A stretch of 33,333 bases of DNA from Thermoplasma sp. (GTDB lineage: Archaea; Thermoplasmatota; Thermoplasmata; Thermoplasmatales; Thermoplasmataceae). The stretch spans positions 1 through 33,333 of the forward strand of contig NZ_JAGDXM010000040.1 of the NCBI RefSeq assembly GCF_023256435.1, written 5' to 3'. Shown one piece after another: positions 7,491 to 20,815 of this stretch. The notes under the pieces were generated by a model that searched no databases, was not told the origin of the DNA, and was given only the letters and a program-made list of their open reading frames with translations. Position 1 is the first letter of the stretch. Each line of letters starts with the position of its first letter. Position numbers and translations under genes: made by a program.

Positions 7491-10400
7491 AGGAAATTGT
7501 TGATGCATATTTTAAAAAGTATGGAATAGTAAACCATCAGCTTGATTCGATGAATTCTTTCTATGCCACGCCTGACAACCCGAACAGCGTGATGCAGCAG
7601 ATTGTTGATGAGACGAAAGTATCAGATGATGCAGATCCAGGTTATTTCGTGCTGGATCCTGCCAAGACAGGTGGCCACGACATAAGGATATATTATGGTA
7701 GAATAAGGGAAAATAACCACTATATCGGTGAGCAGACAATTTTCATTGGCAAACCGGAGATAAAGGAAGCATCTGGTGCATCAAATCAGATAACGCCTAA
7801 TGAGGCCAGGCTGAGGGATCTGAACTACCTGGCGCCGGTAACGTTAAAACTCAGGATAGTGGAAGATGGAATTGAGAAAGGATCCGAAATAATAAAGGTC
7901 GGGGATCTCCCCGTTATGGTGAGATCGAAGATATGCACCCTTTCCGAGGAGAACCTGGATCAATATATAGAGAAAAATAACGGTCCCATCGGTCTTTCCA
8001 GAAGGGAAAAACTGCAGTATGTTGGAGAGGATCCGGATGATCCTGGAGGTTATTTCATAATAGGCGGATCCGAGAGAGTCATAGTCTCCCTTGAGGATCT
8101 AGCACCAAATAAGATAATGGTTGAATGGGAAGATCGCTACGAATCCAAGGTCGAAGTTTCTAAGGTATTCTCTCAGCGCGGTGGTTTCCGTGCGCTCACA
8201 AGCATGGAGAAGGGGACAGATGGAACCATAAACGTCTCTATTCCAAGCGTCGCCGGTACAGTACCACTCGTCATACTAATGAAGGCCCTTGGTCTGGAGA
8301 GGGATGTGGATGTGCATGATGCCATAGCCTCCGTACCTGAGATGGAGCCGATAATATATGCAAATATAGAGGATTCGAAGAACCCAAAGGTGCTCCCTCC
8401 AAACGGCGTAAATACAACTGAAGATGCAATATCATATCTTGAGAAGAGGTTTGCCGCAGGTCAGGCCAAAGAATTCAGGGACAAGAAGATATCCCAGATG
8501 CTCGATCACTCTCTTCTGCCACATCTTGGCGATTCCCCATCGGACCGCATAAGGAAGGCAATATATCTGGGCAGGATGGCCAGATCCTTGCTGGAACTGA
8601 GCCTAGGAATAAGAAAAGAGGATGATAAGGATCATCTTGCGAATAAGAGGATAAAACTTGCTGGAGACCTCATGGATGAGCTTTTCAGAAGCGCATTCCA
8701 GAGCGTCATGAAGGATCTGAAATATCAGCTCGAGAAAACGTACAACAGGAAACGCGGTATTAAGATAAGGCCTGCGGTCAGGCAGGATCTGCTGACGCAG
8801 AGAGTGTTGCATGCCATGTCCACAGGAAACTGGATAGGTGGCAGGACAGGCGTATCGCAGCTTCTTGACAGGGTTTCTAATCTGAGCACCATAAGCCATC
8901 TGAGGAGGATCATATCTCCGCTCACAAGGACGCAGCCTCACTTTGAGGCAAGGGATCTTCATCCAACGCAGTGGGGAAGGATATGCCCAAATGAAACTCC
9001 AGAGGGTCAGAACTGTGGCCTTGTGAAGAACGCTGCATTGCTCATAAATGTGACACAGGGTATAGATCCGGACAGCGTTATGGAGATACTGAAGGGGCTC
9101 GATGTGCGTGAGGTCCTTGAGGAGAGCCCCAAGAAGGGAAGGGTGTATCTCAATGGTGATTTCATAGGGTATCATGACGATCCTAAGTACCTTGTATCGA
9201 GGATACGCGAGGAGAGAAGATCTGGACGTATTTCAGATGAGGTAAACGTTAGATACGACGATAACACGAATGAGGTTATAGTCAATTGCGATCGTGGAAG
9301 GCTCAGAAGACCACTTTTGATATTGAAGGACGGAAGAACTGTTCTGGATAGATCGATGATCGAGAAGCTGAAACACGGGGAGATCAACTTTGAAGATCTG
9401 GTGAGGCAGGGCGCCATAGAATGGCTAGATGCTGAAGAGGAGGAAGACACATACATCGCAGTATACGCCTATGATATACCAGAGAAATGCCCCCATTGCA
9501 ATTCCTATCTGTACAGATCGATGGTGGAATGGGTTAACCCCGGCGAATCCGAGATAACCCTGGAATGCGGCTTCTGTCATCAGAGATTCAATGTTGACTC
9601 AAAGCTTTCAAAGGAGAACACGCATCTCGAGATAGACCCAGCTATGATACTGGGAGTTGTTGCGTCCATAATTCCATATCCTGAACATAATTCGTCGCCA
9701 AGGATCACCATAGCTTCGGCAATGGCTAAACAGTCCCTCGGATTTGCGCAGTCAAACGTCAGGATCAGACCGGATACCAGGGGCCATCTACTCCACTATC
9801 CGCAGGTTCCGCTGGTCAGAACCAGAGTTATGGACTATATACATTACGATCGGAGGCCAGCTGGCCAGAACTTCGTGGTTGCTGTCCTATCGTATGAAGG
9901 TTATAACATACAGGATGCCCTTGTCATAAACAAGGCTGCAATTGAAAGGGGCCTTGGAAGAAGCACATTCTTCAGGACATATTCAGCGGAAGAACGGCGT
10001 TATCCTGGAGGTCAGGAGGATAAATTCGAGATCCCAACCCACGATATAATAGGCGCGAGGGCCGAGGAATATTACAAGAATCTAGACGAAAGCGGTATAA
10101 TATATCCTGAGGCCTATGTAGAGGGTTCAGATGTATTGATTGGAAAGACCTCGCCTCCCAGATTCCTTGAAGAAGGAGAAGAGAAGCTGGGCCCGCAGAG
10201 AAGACGCGAATCGTCCGTTACGATGAGACCCAATGAGAGTGGATATGTGGATAACGTATTTCTGACGGTTTCGGAGAGCAACAGCAGGGTTGTGAAGATA
10301 AAGGTTAGAAGTGAGAGGATACCAGAGCTTGGGGATAAATTCGCCTCGAGGCATGGACAGAAGGGAGTGGTCGGTCTTGTGGTACCGCAGGAGGATATGC

Positions 10401-11070
10401 CGTTCACAGAGGACGGGATAATCCCAGATCTGATATTCAACCCGCATTCAATACCATCAAGGATGACCGTTGGCCATATATTGGAAATGATCGGTGGAAA
10501 GATCGCATCAAGAACTGGAAGGTTCATAGACGGTACCATATTCAGTGGAGAGCCAGAAAAAAGCTTGAGAGACGCGCTGGTCAAATACGGTTTCAGGAAA
10601 TCATCCACAGAGGTCATGTACGACGGAATTACAGGCAGAAGATTCAAAGCCGACATATTTGTTGGCGTTATATACTACCAGAAACTGCATCATATGGTTG
10701 CAGGAAAGTTCCATGCCAGGTCCAGAGGGCCAGTACAGATACTCACGAGGCAGCCCACAGAGGGAAGATCCAGACAGGGAGGTCTCAGGTTCGGTGAAAT
10801 GGAGAGGGATACCCTGATAGCGCATGGGGCCGCCATGGTCATAAAGGATCGTCTGCTCGATCAGAGCGATGGAACCGTGCTGTACGTTTGCGGGAACCCA
10901 TCCTGCGGGCATATTGCAATATATGATCGCAGAAAGGGAACGCTGAGATGCCCCGTCTGCGGAAATACCGGGAATATATACCCGATTGAGACCAGCTATG
11001 CCTTCAAGCTGATGAGGGATGAGCTGATTTCTCTTGGTGTTGTTATGAGATTAATGCTTGGTGATATGAA

Positions 11071-11074
<4 letters not shown>
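7487..11074 (+). CDS. rpoB: DNA-directed RNA polymerase subunit B (unsplit B'/B'')
   Basis: 1195 aa; '[27 protein letters not shown]', '[16 protein letters not shown]', '[15 protein letters not shown]', C-terminal zinc ribbon; GTG start overlapping rpoH stop, SD 'gaggtg' upstream. Confidence 0.98.
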
Positions 11075-15260
<4,186 letters not shown>

Positions 15261-15269
15261 GGAATAGAG

Positions 15270-15698
15270 ATGAATGAGATAACTGTTGATAATGAGACCA
15301 TGGCTCATATAGCCATATTCGAAAAGATTGCAAGAATTGAGCTGATGGAGTGTGTCGAGAACGAGGATATGATCCTCTTCGTTGTGGGCGAGCGCAAGAT
15401 GGCGGAGATGTTCAAGAAGAACAAGGACGTCATCTCGCAGCTGAAGGAAAAGATCAACAAGCACATCCTCGTGGCTGAGATCTCAAGGGATCTTTTGACA
15501 TTTGTTAGGAACATATTCTTCAGATACGGCGTAAATGAAATTCAGATTTCATGGAAGAACAACAGGACCGACATAGTTGTGGGTGTCAAGCCAGAGGAAA
15601 TAGGCAAGGTAATAGGGAAGGAAGGCAAGAATATAAAGCTCTTCAAGGATGCTGTGTCAAGGTACTTCAACGTCAACAGCATAAGCGTAAAGCAGTAG
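15270..15698 (+). CDS. nusA: NusA-like KH-domain transcription elongation/termination factor
   Basis: Two KH-like segments with 'VVGVKPEEIGKVIGKEGKNIKLFKDAVSRYF'; located downstream of rpoA'' as in many archaea. Confidence 0.9.
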   Translation: MNEITVDNETMAHIAIFEKIARIELMECVENEDMILFVVGERKMAEMFKKNKDVISQLKEKINKHILVAEISRDLLTFVRNIFFRYGVNEIQISWKNNRTDIVVGVKPEEIGKVIGKEGKNIKLFKDAVSRYFNVNSISVKQ

Positions 15699-15699
15699 T

Positions 15700-15732
15700 T
15701 GGAAAATTTTCCAGAAAACTTGGAATTTTCCA
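15700..15732 (+). repeat. Inverted-repeat pair TGGAA-N4-TTCCA and TGGAA-N2-TTCCA / long hairpin
   Basis: 'tggaaaattttcca' (15700-15713) and 'tggaattttcca' (15721-15732), centres 20 bp apart; also foldable as 9-bp stem TGGAAAATT/AATTTTCCA. Confidence 0.6.
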
Positions 15733-15733
15733 C

Positions 15734-15746
15734 AAATATTTAAATT
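15734..15746 (+). promoter_or_regulatory. Putative TATA box for eIF1A leader
   Basis: 'aaatatttaaatt' ~25-35 bp upstream of the first ATG (15770) and ~100 bp upstream of the eIF1A ATG. Confidence 0.4.
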
Positions 15747-15841
15747 TGTATTTGTAATTAGCAATCCATATGCTCTATCGGCATGGCCATGCTGCGCATG
15801 CATTGCCATAGACCAGGTGAACATTGAAAGAATGGTGAAGT

Positions 15842-16201
15842 ATGGGCGACGAAGATGTTGACGATGGTATCAAAAATTTCGAGAATAACGAAGAGAATGA
15901 GGAATCGATAGGGCGCGTTATACTCCCCAATAAGAAGAAGGGGGAGATGTTCGGTATAGTGGAGAAGATGGAGGGCGCTTCAAGGCTTTCCGTCATGTGT
16001 GAGGATGGGTATACCAGAAATGCCAGGATACCGGGCAGAATGCGCAAGCGTATGTGGATAAGGGAAAAGGATCTGGTTATAGTTAAACCTTGGGAATTTC
16101 AGCCTGAGAAGGCTGATGTCGTCTACCGCTACACGAAGACTCAGGCTAGTTATCTCAGCAGGAATCACATGCTGCCTGAGGTGATCGATATATTCAAGTG
16201 A
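15842..16201 (+). CDS. eIF1A: Translation initiation factor 1A (aIF1A)
   Basis: S1/OB-fold 'EMFGIVEKMEGASRLSVMCEDGYTRNARIPGRMRKRMWIREKDLVIVKPWEFQPEKADVVYRYTKTQ'. Confidence 0.95.
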   Translation: MGDEDVDDGIKNFENNEENEESIGRVILPNKKKGEMFGIVEKMEGASRLSVMCEDGYTRNARIPGRMRKRMWIREKDLVIVKPWEFQPEKADVVYRYTKTQASYLSRNHMLPEVIDIFK

Positions 16202-16953
16202 GGTGGTTAAGGATAGATGACTCAGCTCTCAAACAGCTCATAAAAAACGATGAATTTGCATTTAGATCCAACCTTGATAGAAAGACGCTTGATCTTGTTT
16301 TTGACAAGCGTACCCTTGAAGCATTGAAATACGTTTTTTCAAGATACAGCATCGATTATCTAGATTTTCCAATTTCCTCCGGCAAGGAGTCCGTCGTCTT
16401 CAGAGCGGTCTCCGGCAGAAAGTTCGTGGCAGTGAAGATATTCAAGATGTCAACGCTGAAGTTCATGAACATAAGAAAATACATTGAGGGCGATCAGCGA
16501 TTTGCAAAGATAAGGATCGATAGAAACGATATAATACCCGTATGGGTAAGAAAAGAGTACACAAACTTGATGGCCTTGGAAAATGCGGGGGTACCAGCAC
16601 CGAAACCGATAGGGTTCTTCAAGAACATCCTAGTTATGTCCTATATAGGAACAAAGTCAGGTCCAGCTCCACAGATAAGGGATATCGAAATAAACGACGT
16701 AATATATGAAGAGGTTCTCGATGGCATGCGCCGCATGTACAGAAACAGGATAGTGCACTCGGATCTAAGCGAATACAACATGCTTTACCACAGAAAAGTC
16801 TATTTCATAGATCTGGCGCAGGCAGTGGATATAGATCACCCAATGGCCTCCGAATTTCTTGAAAGGGATATAATCAATGTCAGCAATTTTTTCTCGAAAC
16901 ATGGGATAGCGACAAGCCCAGAATCCATAGAAAAATACATAAAAGTAAAGTAG
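16198..16953 (+). CDS. rio1: RIO-family serine kinase, Rio1-type
   Basis: 'ISSGKESVVFRAVSGRKFVAVKIFK', 'RKEYTNLMALENAGVPAPKPIGF', 'IVHSDLSEYNMLYH', 'YFIDLAQAVDIDHP'; GTG start overlaps eIF1A stop. Confidence 0.93.
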   Translation: MRWLRIDDSALKQLIKNDEFAFRSNLDRKTLDLVFDKRTLEALKYVFSRYSIDYLDFPISSGKESVVFRAVSGRKFVAVKIFKMSTLKFMNIRKYIEGDQRFAKIRIDRNDIIPVWVRKEYTNLMALENAGVPAPKPIGFFKNILVMSYIGTKSGPAPQIRDIEINDVIYEEVLDGMRRMYRNRIVHSDLSEYNMLYHRKVYFIDLAQAVDIDHPMASEFLERDIINVSNFFSKHGIATSPESIEKYIKVK

Positions 16954-17025
16954 CGGGGGATGGATTTGAACCATCGATCTACGGGTTATGAGCCCATCGG
17001 GATTTCCTGACTACCCCACCCCGCT
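16951..17025 (-). tRNA. Initiator tRNA-Met (CAT)
   Basis: Reverse strand AGCGGGG...CCCCGCT(A); anticodon loop CTCATAA; A1-U72 terminal pair and GGG/CCC pairs next to the anticodon loop are initiator hallmarks; T arm GATGGTTCAAATCCATC. Confidence 0.93.
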
Positions 17026-17125
17026 TTTGAATGCAGTATCGGCCTGAAACGTGGCTGTAAGGGTTTATGGCATCTGGCTTAATCAACCTTTCGCTGGAAT
17101 AGGGAGTTCTCGTATTTTTCAACGG

Positions 17126-17695
17126 TCATCCAAAGCTCTCCTCTATCCTCTTGAATCTCAGCTCTCTGGCCTTCCTTTCCAGGAATTCATACACTGTCCT
17201 GTGTTTTTTCCCATTTATGATCATATTGATGGCCTCCTCCGCATAGGTAACTGCCAGATAGTCTCCTATGATGGAAACGGTATCCCCATATACTGATATG
17301 AACGATCCCGTGAGCTCCTCTATTATCGTGCGGGTTTTTCCACCTGTACCTATGACTCTTGCCTTGATCTGCGCGATCCTGCTTGAACCAGGTTTCGCGA
17401 ATTCTCTTAGCGATATTATAACCAGCTGCATGCCCTCTTCAAAGAGAAGCATCGCCTTCTCCGGGTTGAATCCACGGCCTATAGCCTGAACCACATTTTT
17501 TGCGGTATTAGATTTTATAGCATCGCCCATCTGGTCTATAGATACCTCTCCCTCATCGCTGTCTATGGTGAGCTTTACCTCGCCGTTCTTCTCTATCTCC
17601 TTTTTTGTTGAACCGTCCCTCCCGATGACCACGCTTATTCTGTCTTTCGGAACTCTGACGGTATCGAAATACAATCTATCATCACCAGTGGACAA
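17126..17695 (-). CDS. Dim2/Pno1 (Krr1-like) KH-domain RNA-binding protein
   Basis: KH motifs 'VPKDRISVVIGRDGSTKKEIE' and 'ARVIGTGGKTRTIIEELTGSFISVYGDTVSIIG', plus 'AIGRGFNPEKAMLL' typical of archaeal Dim2-like proteins; TTG start. Confidence 0.88.
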   Translation of the reverse strand: MSTGDDRLYFDTVRVPKDRISVVIGRDGSTKKEIEKNGEVKLTIDSDEGEVSIDQMGDAIKSNTAKNVVQAIGRGFNPEKAMLLFEEGMQLVIISLREFAKPGSSRIAQIKARVIGTGGKTRTIIEELTGSFISVYGDTVSIIGDYLAVTYAEEAINMIINGKKHRTVYEFLERKARELRFKRIEESFG

Positions 17696-17751
17696 TTATT
17701 GTGTTCTGGCATATCAACGTTATCCTTCAGGCCGGATCCTATGCTGTATGA

Positions 17752-18939
17752 TCAGCGCAGATATTCCTTGCCTATAGATTCCCTCGCCACAATAAGCTTC
17801 ATTATTTCGCGTGATCCCTCGGCAAGCATGAACGATCTTATCCCGCGGAGGGCCCATTCTTCTGGGCAGTCCTTGGAGTATCCATAAGCCCCCTGCCACT
17901 GCATTGCATCGTTTATGGCATCGAATCCCCAGGTAGTTGATATGAGCTTGGCCATGGCTATGTTCTTGCTCACATAGAATCTGCTGTATCTCCCATATCT
18001 CTGTTCCTGATCGTAGATCCAGAGCGATCTGTATGCGAAATTCAGCGCAGCCTCCATCTTTGCAACGTCGTCTGCAACCTGGAACTGGAGTCCTTCGTAG
18101 GTGGCTATCTCGCGGCCGAATGCCTTCCTCTGCTTCATGTAATTTATTCCGTTTTCGATGGATTTCAGGGCAGTTCCTGCGGAGATTACGGATATGAGCC
18201 CTCTTGCGAATTCAAAACCTTCATGCACTATGTTGAAGCCGCGGTTCTCTTCTCCAATTATGTATTTGGCAGGTACATGAAGATCGTTGAATCTCAGCAC
18301 ACCCCATGATGATCCCTCTCTTCCCATCTCCTCGAGGTAGGATATCTCTATATCATCGGAATAGGGTACGTAGAGTAGCGATATACCTTTCGATCCAGCA
18401 CCCTCCTTTGTCTTCACTACCGTCACGAAGCCGCCACCGTGCTCCTTCACATCCCTTACCAGGCTTATGAAGGATTTCTCGCCATTGACTATGTATTCGT
18501 CGCCGATCCTCTTCGCAGTGGTATCTATACCTGCGACATCCGATCCATGTCCGGATTCTGTTGAGGCGATAGCCGTGATCCATTGACCCTTCGCTACCTT
18601 CCGCAGAACATCTCCGAATACTTCCTCCTTTCCATACTTCGAGATAAGATACGACCATGCGTTGTCCACAAGGAACAGAACAGGTATAGATGCAGTCGGA
18701 TCGCTTCTAGCAATCTGCTCCGCAACTATGCCGGTTGAAACGGCGTCAGCCCCCATCCCTCCGAACTTCTCAGGAACGGTCATGCCGAGATAGCCCATCC
18801 TTGCCATCTCGCTGTAAACCTCCTCTGGGATCCTCCTCTGACTGCGCATCTTCGCTATGGATGGTGCTATGACCGACTCAGAGAATTTTCTTGCAGTTTC
18901 CATCAGCAGTTTCTGATCTTCGCTAAATTCAAAATCCAT
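17752..18939 (-). CDS. Acyl-CoA dehydrogenase
   Basis: 'MDFEFSEDQKLLMETARKF', 'ITAIASTESGHGSDVAGIDTTA', 'RKAFGREIATYEGLQFQVADDVAKMEAA', 'WQGAYGYSKDCPEEWALRGIRSFMLAEGSREIMKLI'. ATG 18939 preferred. Confidence 0.93.
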   Translation of the reverse strand: MDFEFSEDQKLLMETARKFSESVIAPSIAKMRSQRRIPEEVYSEMARMGYLGMTVPEKFGGMGADAVSTGIVAEQIARSDPTASIPVLFLVDNAWSYLISKYGKEEVFGDVLRKVAKGQWITAIASTESGHGSDVAGIDTTAKRIGDEYIVNGEKSFISLVRDVKEHGGGFVTVVKTKEGAGSKGISLLYVPYSDDIEISYLEEMGREGSSWGVLRFNDLHVPAKYIIGEENRGFNIVHEGFEFARGLISVISAGTALKSIENGINYMKQRKAFGREIATYEGLQFQVADDVAKMEAALNFAYRSLWIYDQEQRYGRYSRFYVSKNIAMAKLISTTWGFDAINDAMQWQGAYGYSKDCPEEWALRGIRSFMLAEGSREIMKLIVARESIGKEYLR

Positions 18940-19000
18940 GATGTTAAAGCACAATGCCGATTAAATTTTTTTCCAGTGGGCATTCATATATCAAGCATAA

Positions 19001-19010
19001 TTATAATATA
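19001..19010 (+). promoter_or_regulatory. Putative TATA box for inorganic pyrophosphatase
   Basis: 'ttataatata' ~21-30 bp upstream of ATG 19031. Confidence 0.45.
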
Positions 19011-19030
19011 CATAAGAGCAATCGAAGAAT

Positions 19031-19570
19031 ATGGAGAGTTTATATCATTCGGTACCGGTGGGTCCAAAGCCACCAGAAGAGATCTATACAATTATAGAGA
19101 TCCCGAGAGGAAGCAGGGTAAAATATGAGATAGCCAAGGAATTCCCAGGAATGCTAGTTGATCGGGTTCTCTATTCATCTGTTGTGTATCCCGTGGACTA
19201 TGGCCTGATTCCCAGAACCCTGTACTACGACGGCGATCCTATGGATGTCATGGTTTTGATATCGCAGCCAACATTCCCGGGTGCCATCATGAAGGTCAGG
19301 CCTATTGGTATGATGAAGATGCTGGATCAGGGCGAGACAGATAATAAGATACTGGCGGTCTTCGACAAGGATCCGAACGTGAACAATATAAAGGACATCA
19401 AGGAGGTCAATGCACACCTGCTTGATGAGATCGCCAATTTCTTCTCTACGTATAAGCTTCTCGAGAAGAAGGAGACCAAGGTTCTGGGCTGGGAAGGAAA
19501 GGACGCGGCGCTGAAGGAAATACAGGTATCAATAAAGATGTACGAGGAGAAGTACGGGAAGAAGGATTAG
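19031..19570 (+). CDS. ppa: Inorganic pyrophosphatase (family I)
   Basis: '[13 protein letters not shown]', '[24 protein letters not shown]', '[27 protein letters not shown]'. Confidence 0.97.
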   Translation: MESLYHSVPVGPKPPEEIYTIIEIPRGSRVKYEIAKEFPGMLVDRVLYSSVVYPVDYGLIPRTLYYDGDPMDVMVLISQPTFPGAIMKVRPIGMMKMLDQGETDNKILAVFDKDPNVNNIKDIKEVNAHLLDEIANFFSTYKLLEKKETKVLGWEGKDAALKEIQVSIKMYEEKYGKKD

Positions 19571-19579
19571 GTGTTGGGC

Positions 19580-19903
19580 ATGGCATGGATAAAGATCCGT
19601 GTCGGATCCGGTGTCCTGATGATCGACGATGAATTGAGCGAAACGATGCGAAACAGATACCTTGTCCTGCGCACCAGAATGGAAAACGGGCCATGTCAGG
19701 ATGGCATGTGTCAGATAATAAGGCAGATAGACGCATCACTAGAGGATCAGGTTCCGGACAACATGCTCTTCTTTGGTGATCAGCAGATACGCATAGCCAT
19801 GGACACCCAGACATATCGTTCGATAAATAAGGGCAGGGAAAGCCTGAAGATCAAGCCTGCTCGTGCCGGTATACAGGTATCTGGTTTCACTTACGTAACC
19901 TGA
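19580..19903 (+). CDS. Hypothetical protein
   Basis: ORF immediately downstream of ppa with coding-like composition; no recognised domain. ATG 19580 or GTG 19571 start. Confidence 0.6.
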   Translation: MAWIKIRVGSGVLMIDDELSETMRNRYLVLRTRMENGPCQDGMCQIIRQIDASLEDQVPDNMLFFGDQQIRIAMDTQTYRSINKGRESLKIKPARAGIQVSGFTYVT

Positions 19904-19954
19904 TACATATATGAATACAGAGAATCTATTTACCTCTGAAAATAATTTACCAAT

Positions 19955-20815
19955 GTGCCTGATCCATGTTATGACAAGTTGCAAAGAATACGTATCCTCA
20001 TAACGCTTAAGAGATACGCGGAAGCAATCAGGATCATAGACGCAATTCTAACGGAGAAAGAGGATCAGGTTCTGTTCTACTATAAGATGTCCCTACTTTA
20101 CCAATCTGGAAGATTCGATGAACTAAGAAAGACGGCGGATTACGCCGTTTCCCGTTTTCCTGAGAGTCTGTCGATGAGGATATGGCATCTCATCAGCGAC
20201 ATCAAGATCGGCGATGTGCTGGCAGCTGCGGATCTGATGCCATCAATAGATCGCATAGCCTCTTCTGATAAGAAGGACGACAGGGTTAGATTCCCAGATT
20301 CGCTCGCTGAGAGATTCTACGGTTCTGTGAGATTTCTGAAAGAAATGTACGGAAAATCTGTGATGACATGGGAAATGAGCGATCTGATCAGGAAGATGGC
20401 TGATGACAGGGTTCCGCAGGAAATAATCGAAGGCCTATACACATCCCACTTCGATCACCTGGACAGAAATCTAAAGGATCTGAACGGAAACAGTAGATCC
20501 TTTTACCTACTATCCAAGGGGCGTATAGGCGATGCCCTGCTGGATATGCTTCGCAACGGTCAAGCCGAAATATACAGGAAATTTATGCTGGATAAATTCA
20601 CGGAATTCTACAAGCAGACCGAATCTCAGAGGGATCCCTTCATAATGGCCGTTCACTACCACATCGCACGGCTGAAGGATAGAAGCATTCGGGCCTTGAA
20701 TGACGCAACTAGCATTGATTATATGGAAAAGGGTATTGCAAGGATGATCATTGAGTCTGAGAATAACGTGTTAACTTCTTCAGAGATTCCACAAACGGTT
20801 CAGGCGTTACGCTGA
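19955..20815 (+). CDS. TPR-like hypothetical protein
   Basis: GTG start; 'LITLKRYAEAIRIIDAILTEKEDQVLFYYKMSLLYQSGRFDELRKTADYAVSRFPES' TPR-like; 3' end overlaps the convergent gene by 68 bp. Confidence 0.65.
   Translation: MPDPCYDKLQRIRILITLKRYAEAIRIIDAILTEKEDQVLFYYKMSLLYQSGRFDELRKTADYAVSRFPESLSMRIWHLISDIKIGDVLAAADLMPSIDRIASSDKKDDRVRFPDSLAERFYGSVRFLKEMYGKSVMTWEMSDLIRKMADDRVPQEIIEGLYTSHFDHLDRNLKDLNGNSRSFYLLSKGRIGDALLDMLRNGQAEIYRKFMLDKFTEFYKQTESQRDPFIMAVHYHIARLKDRSIRALNDATSIDYMEKGIARMIIESENNVLTSSEIPQTVQALR

Noticed and set aside
10114-10656. 180-aa minus-strand ORF antisense to rpoB
   Set aside because: Shadow ORF opposite conserved RNA polymerase catalytic regions.
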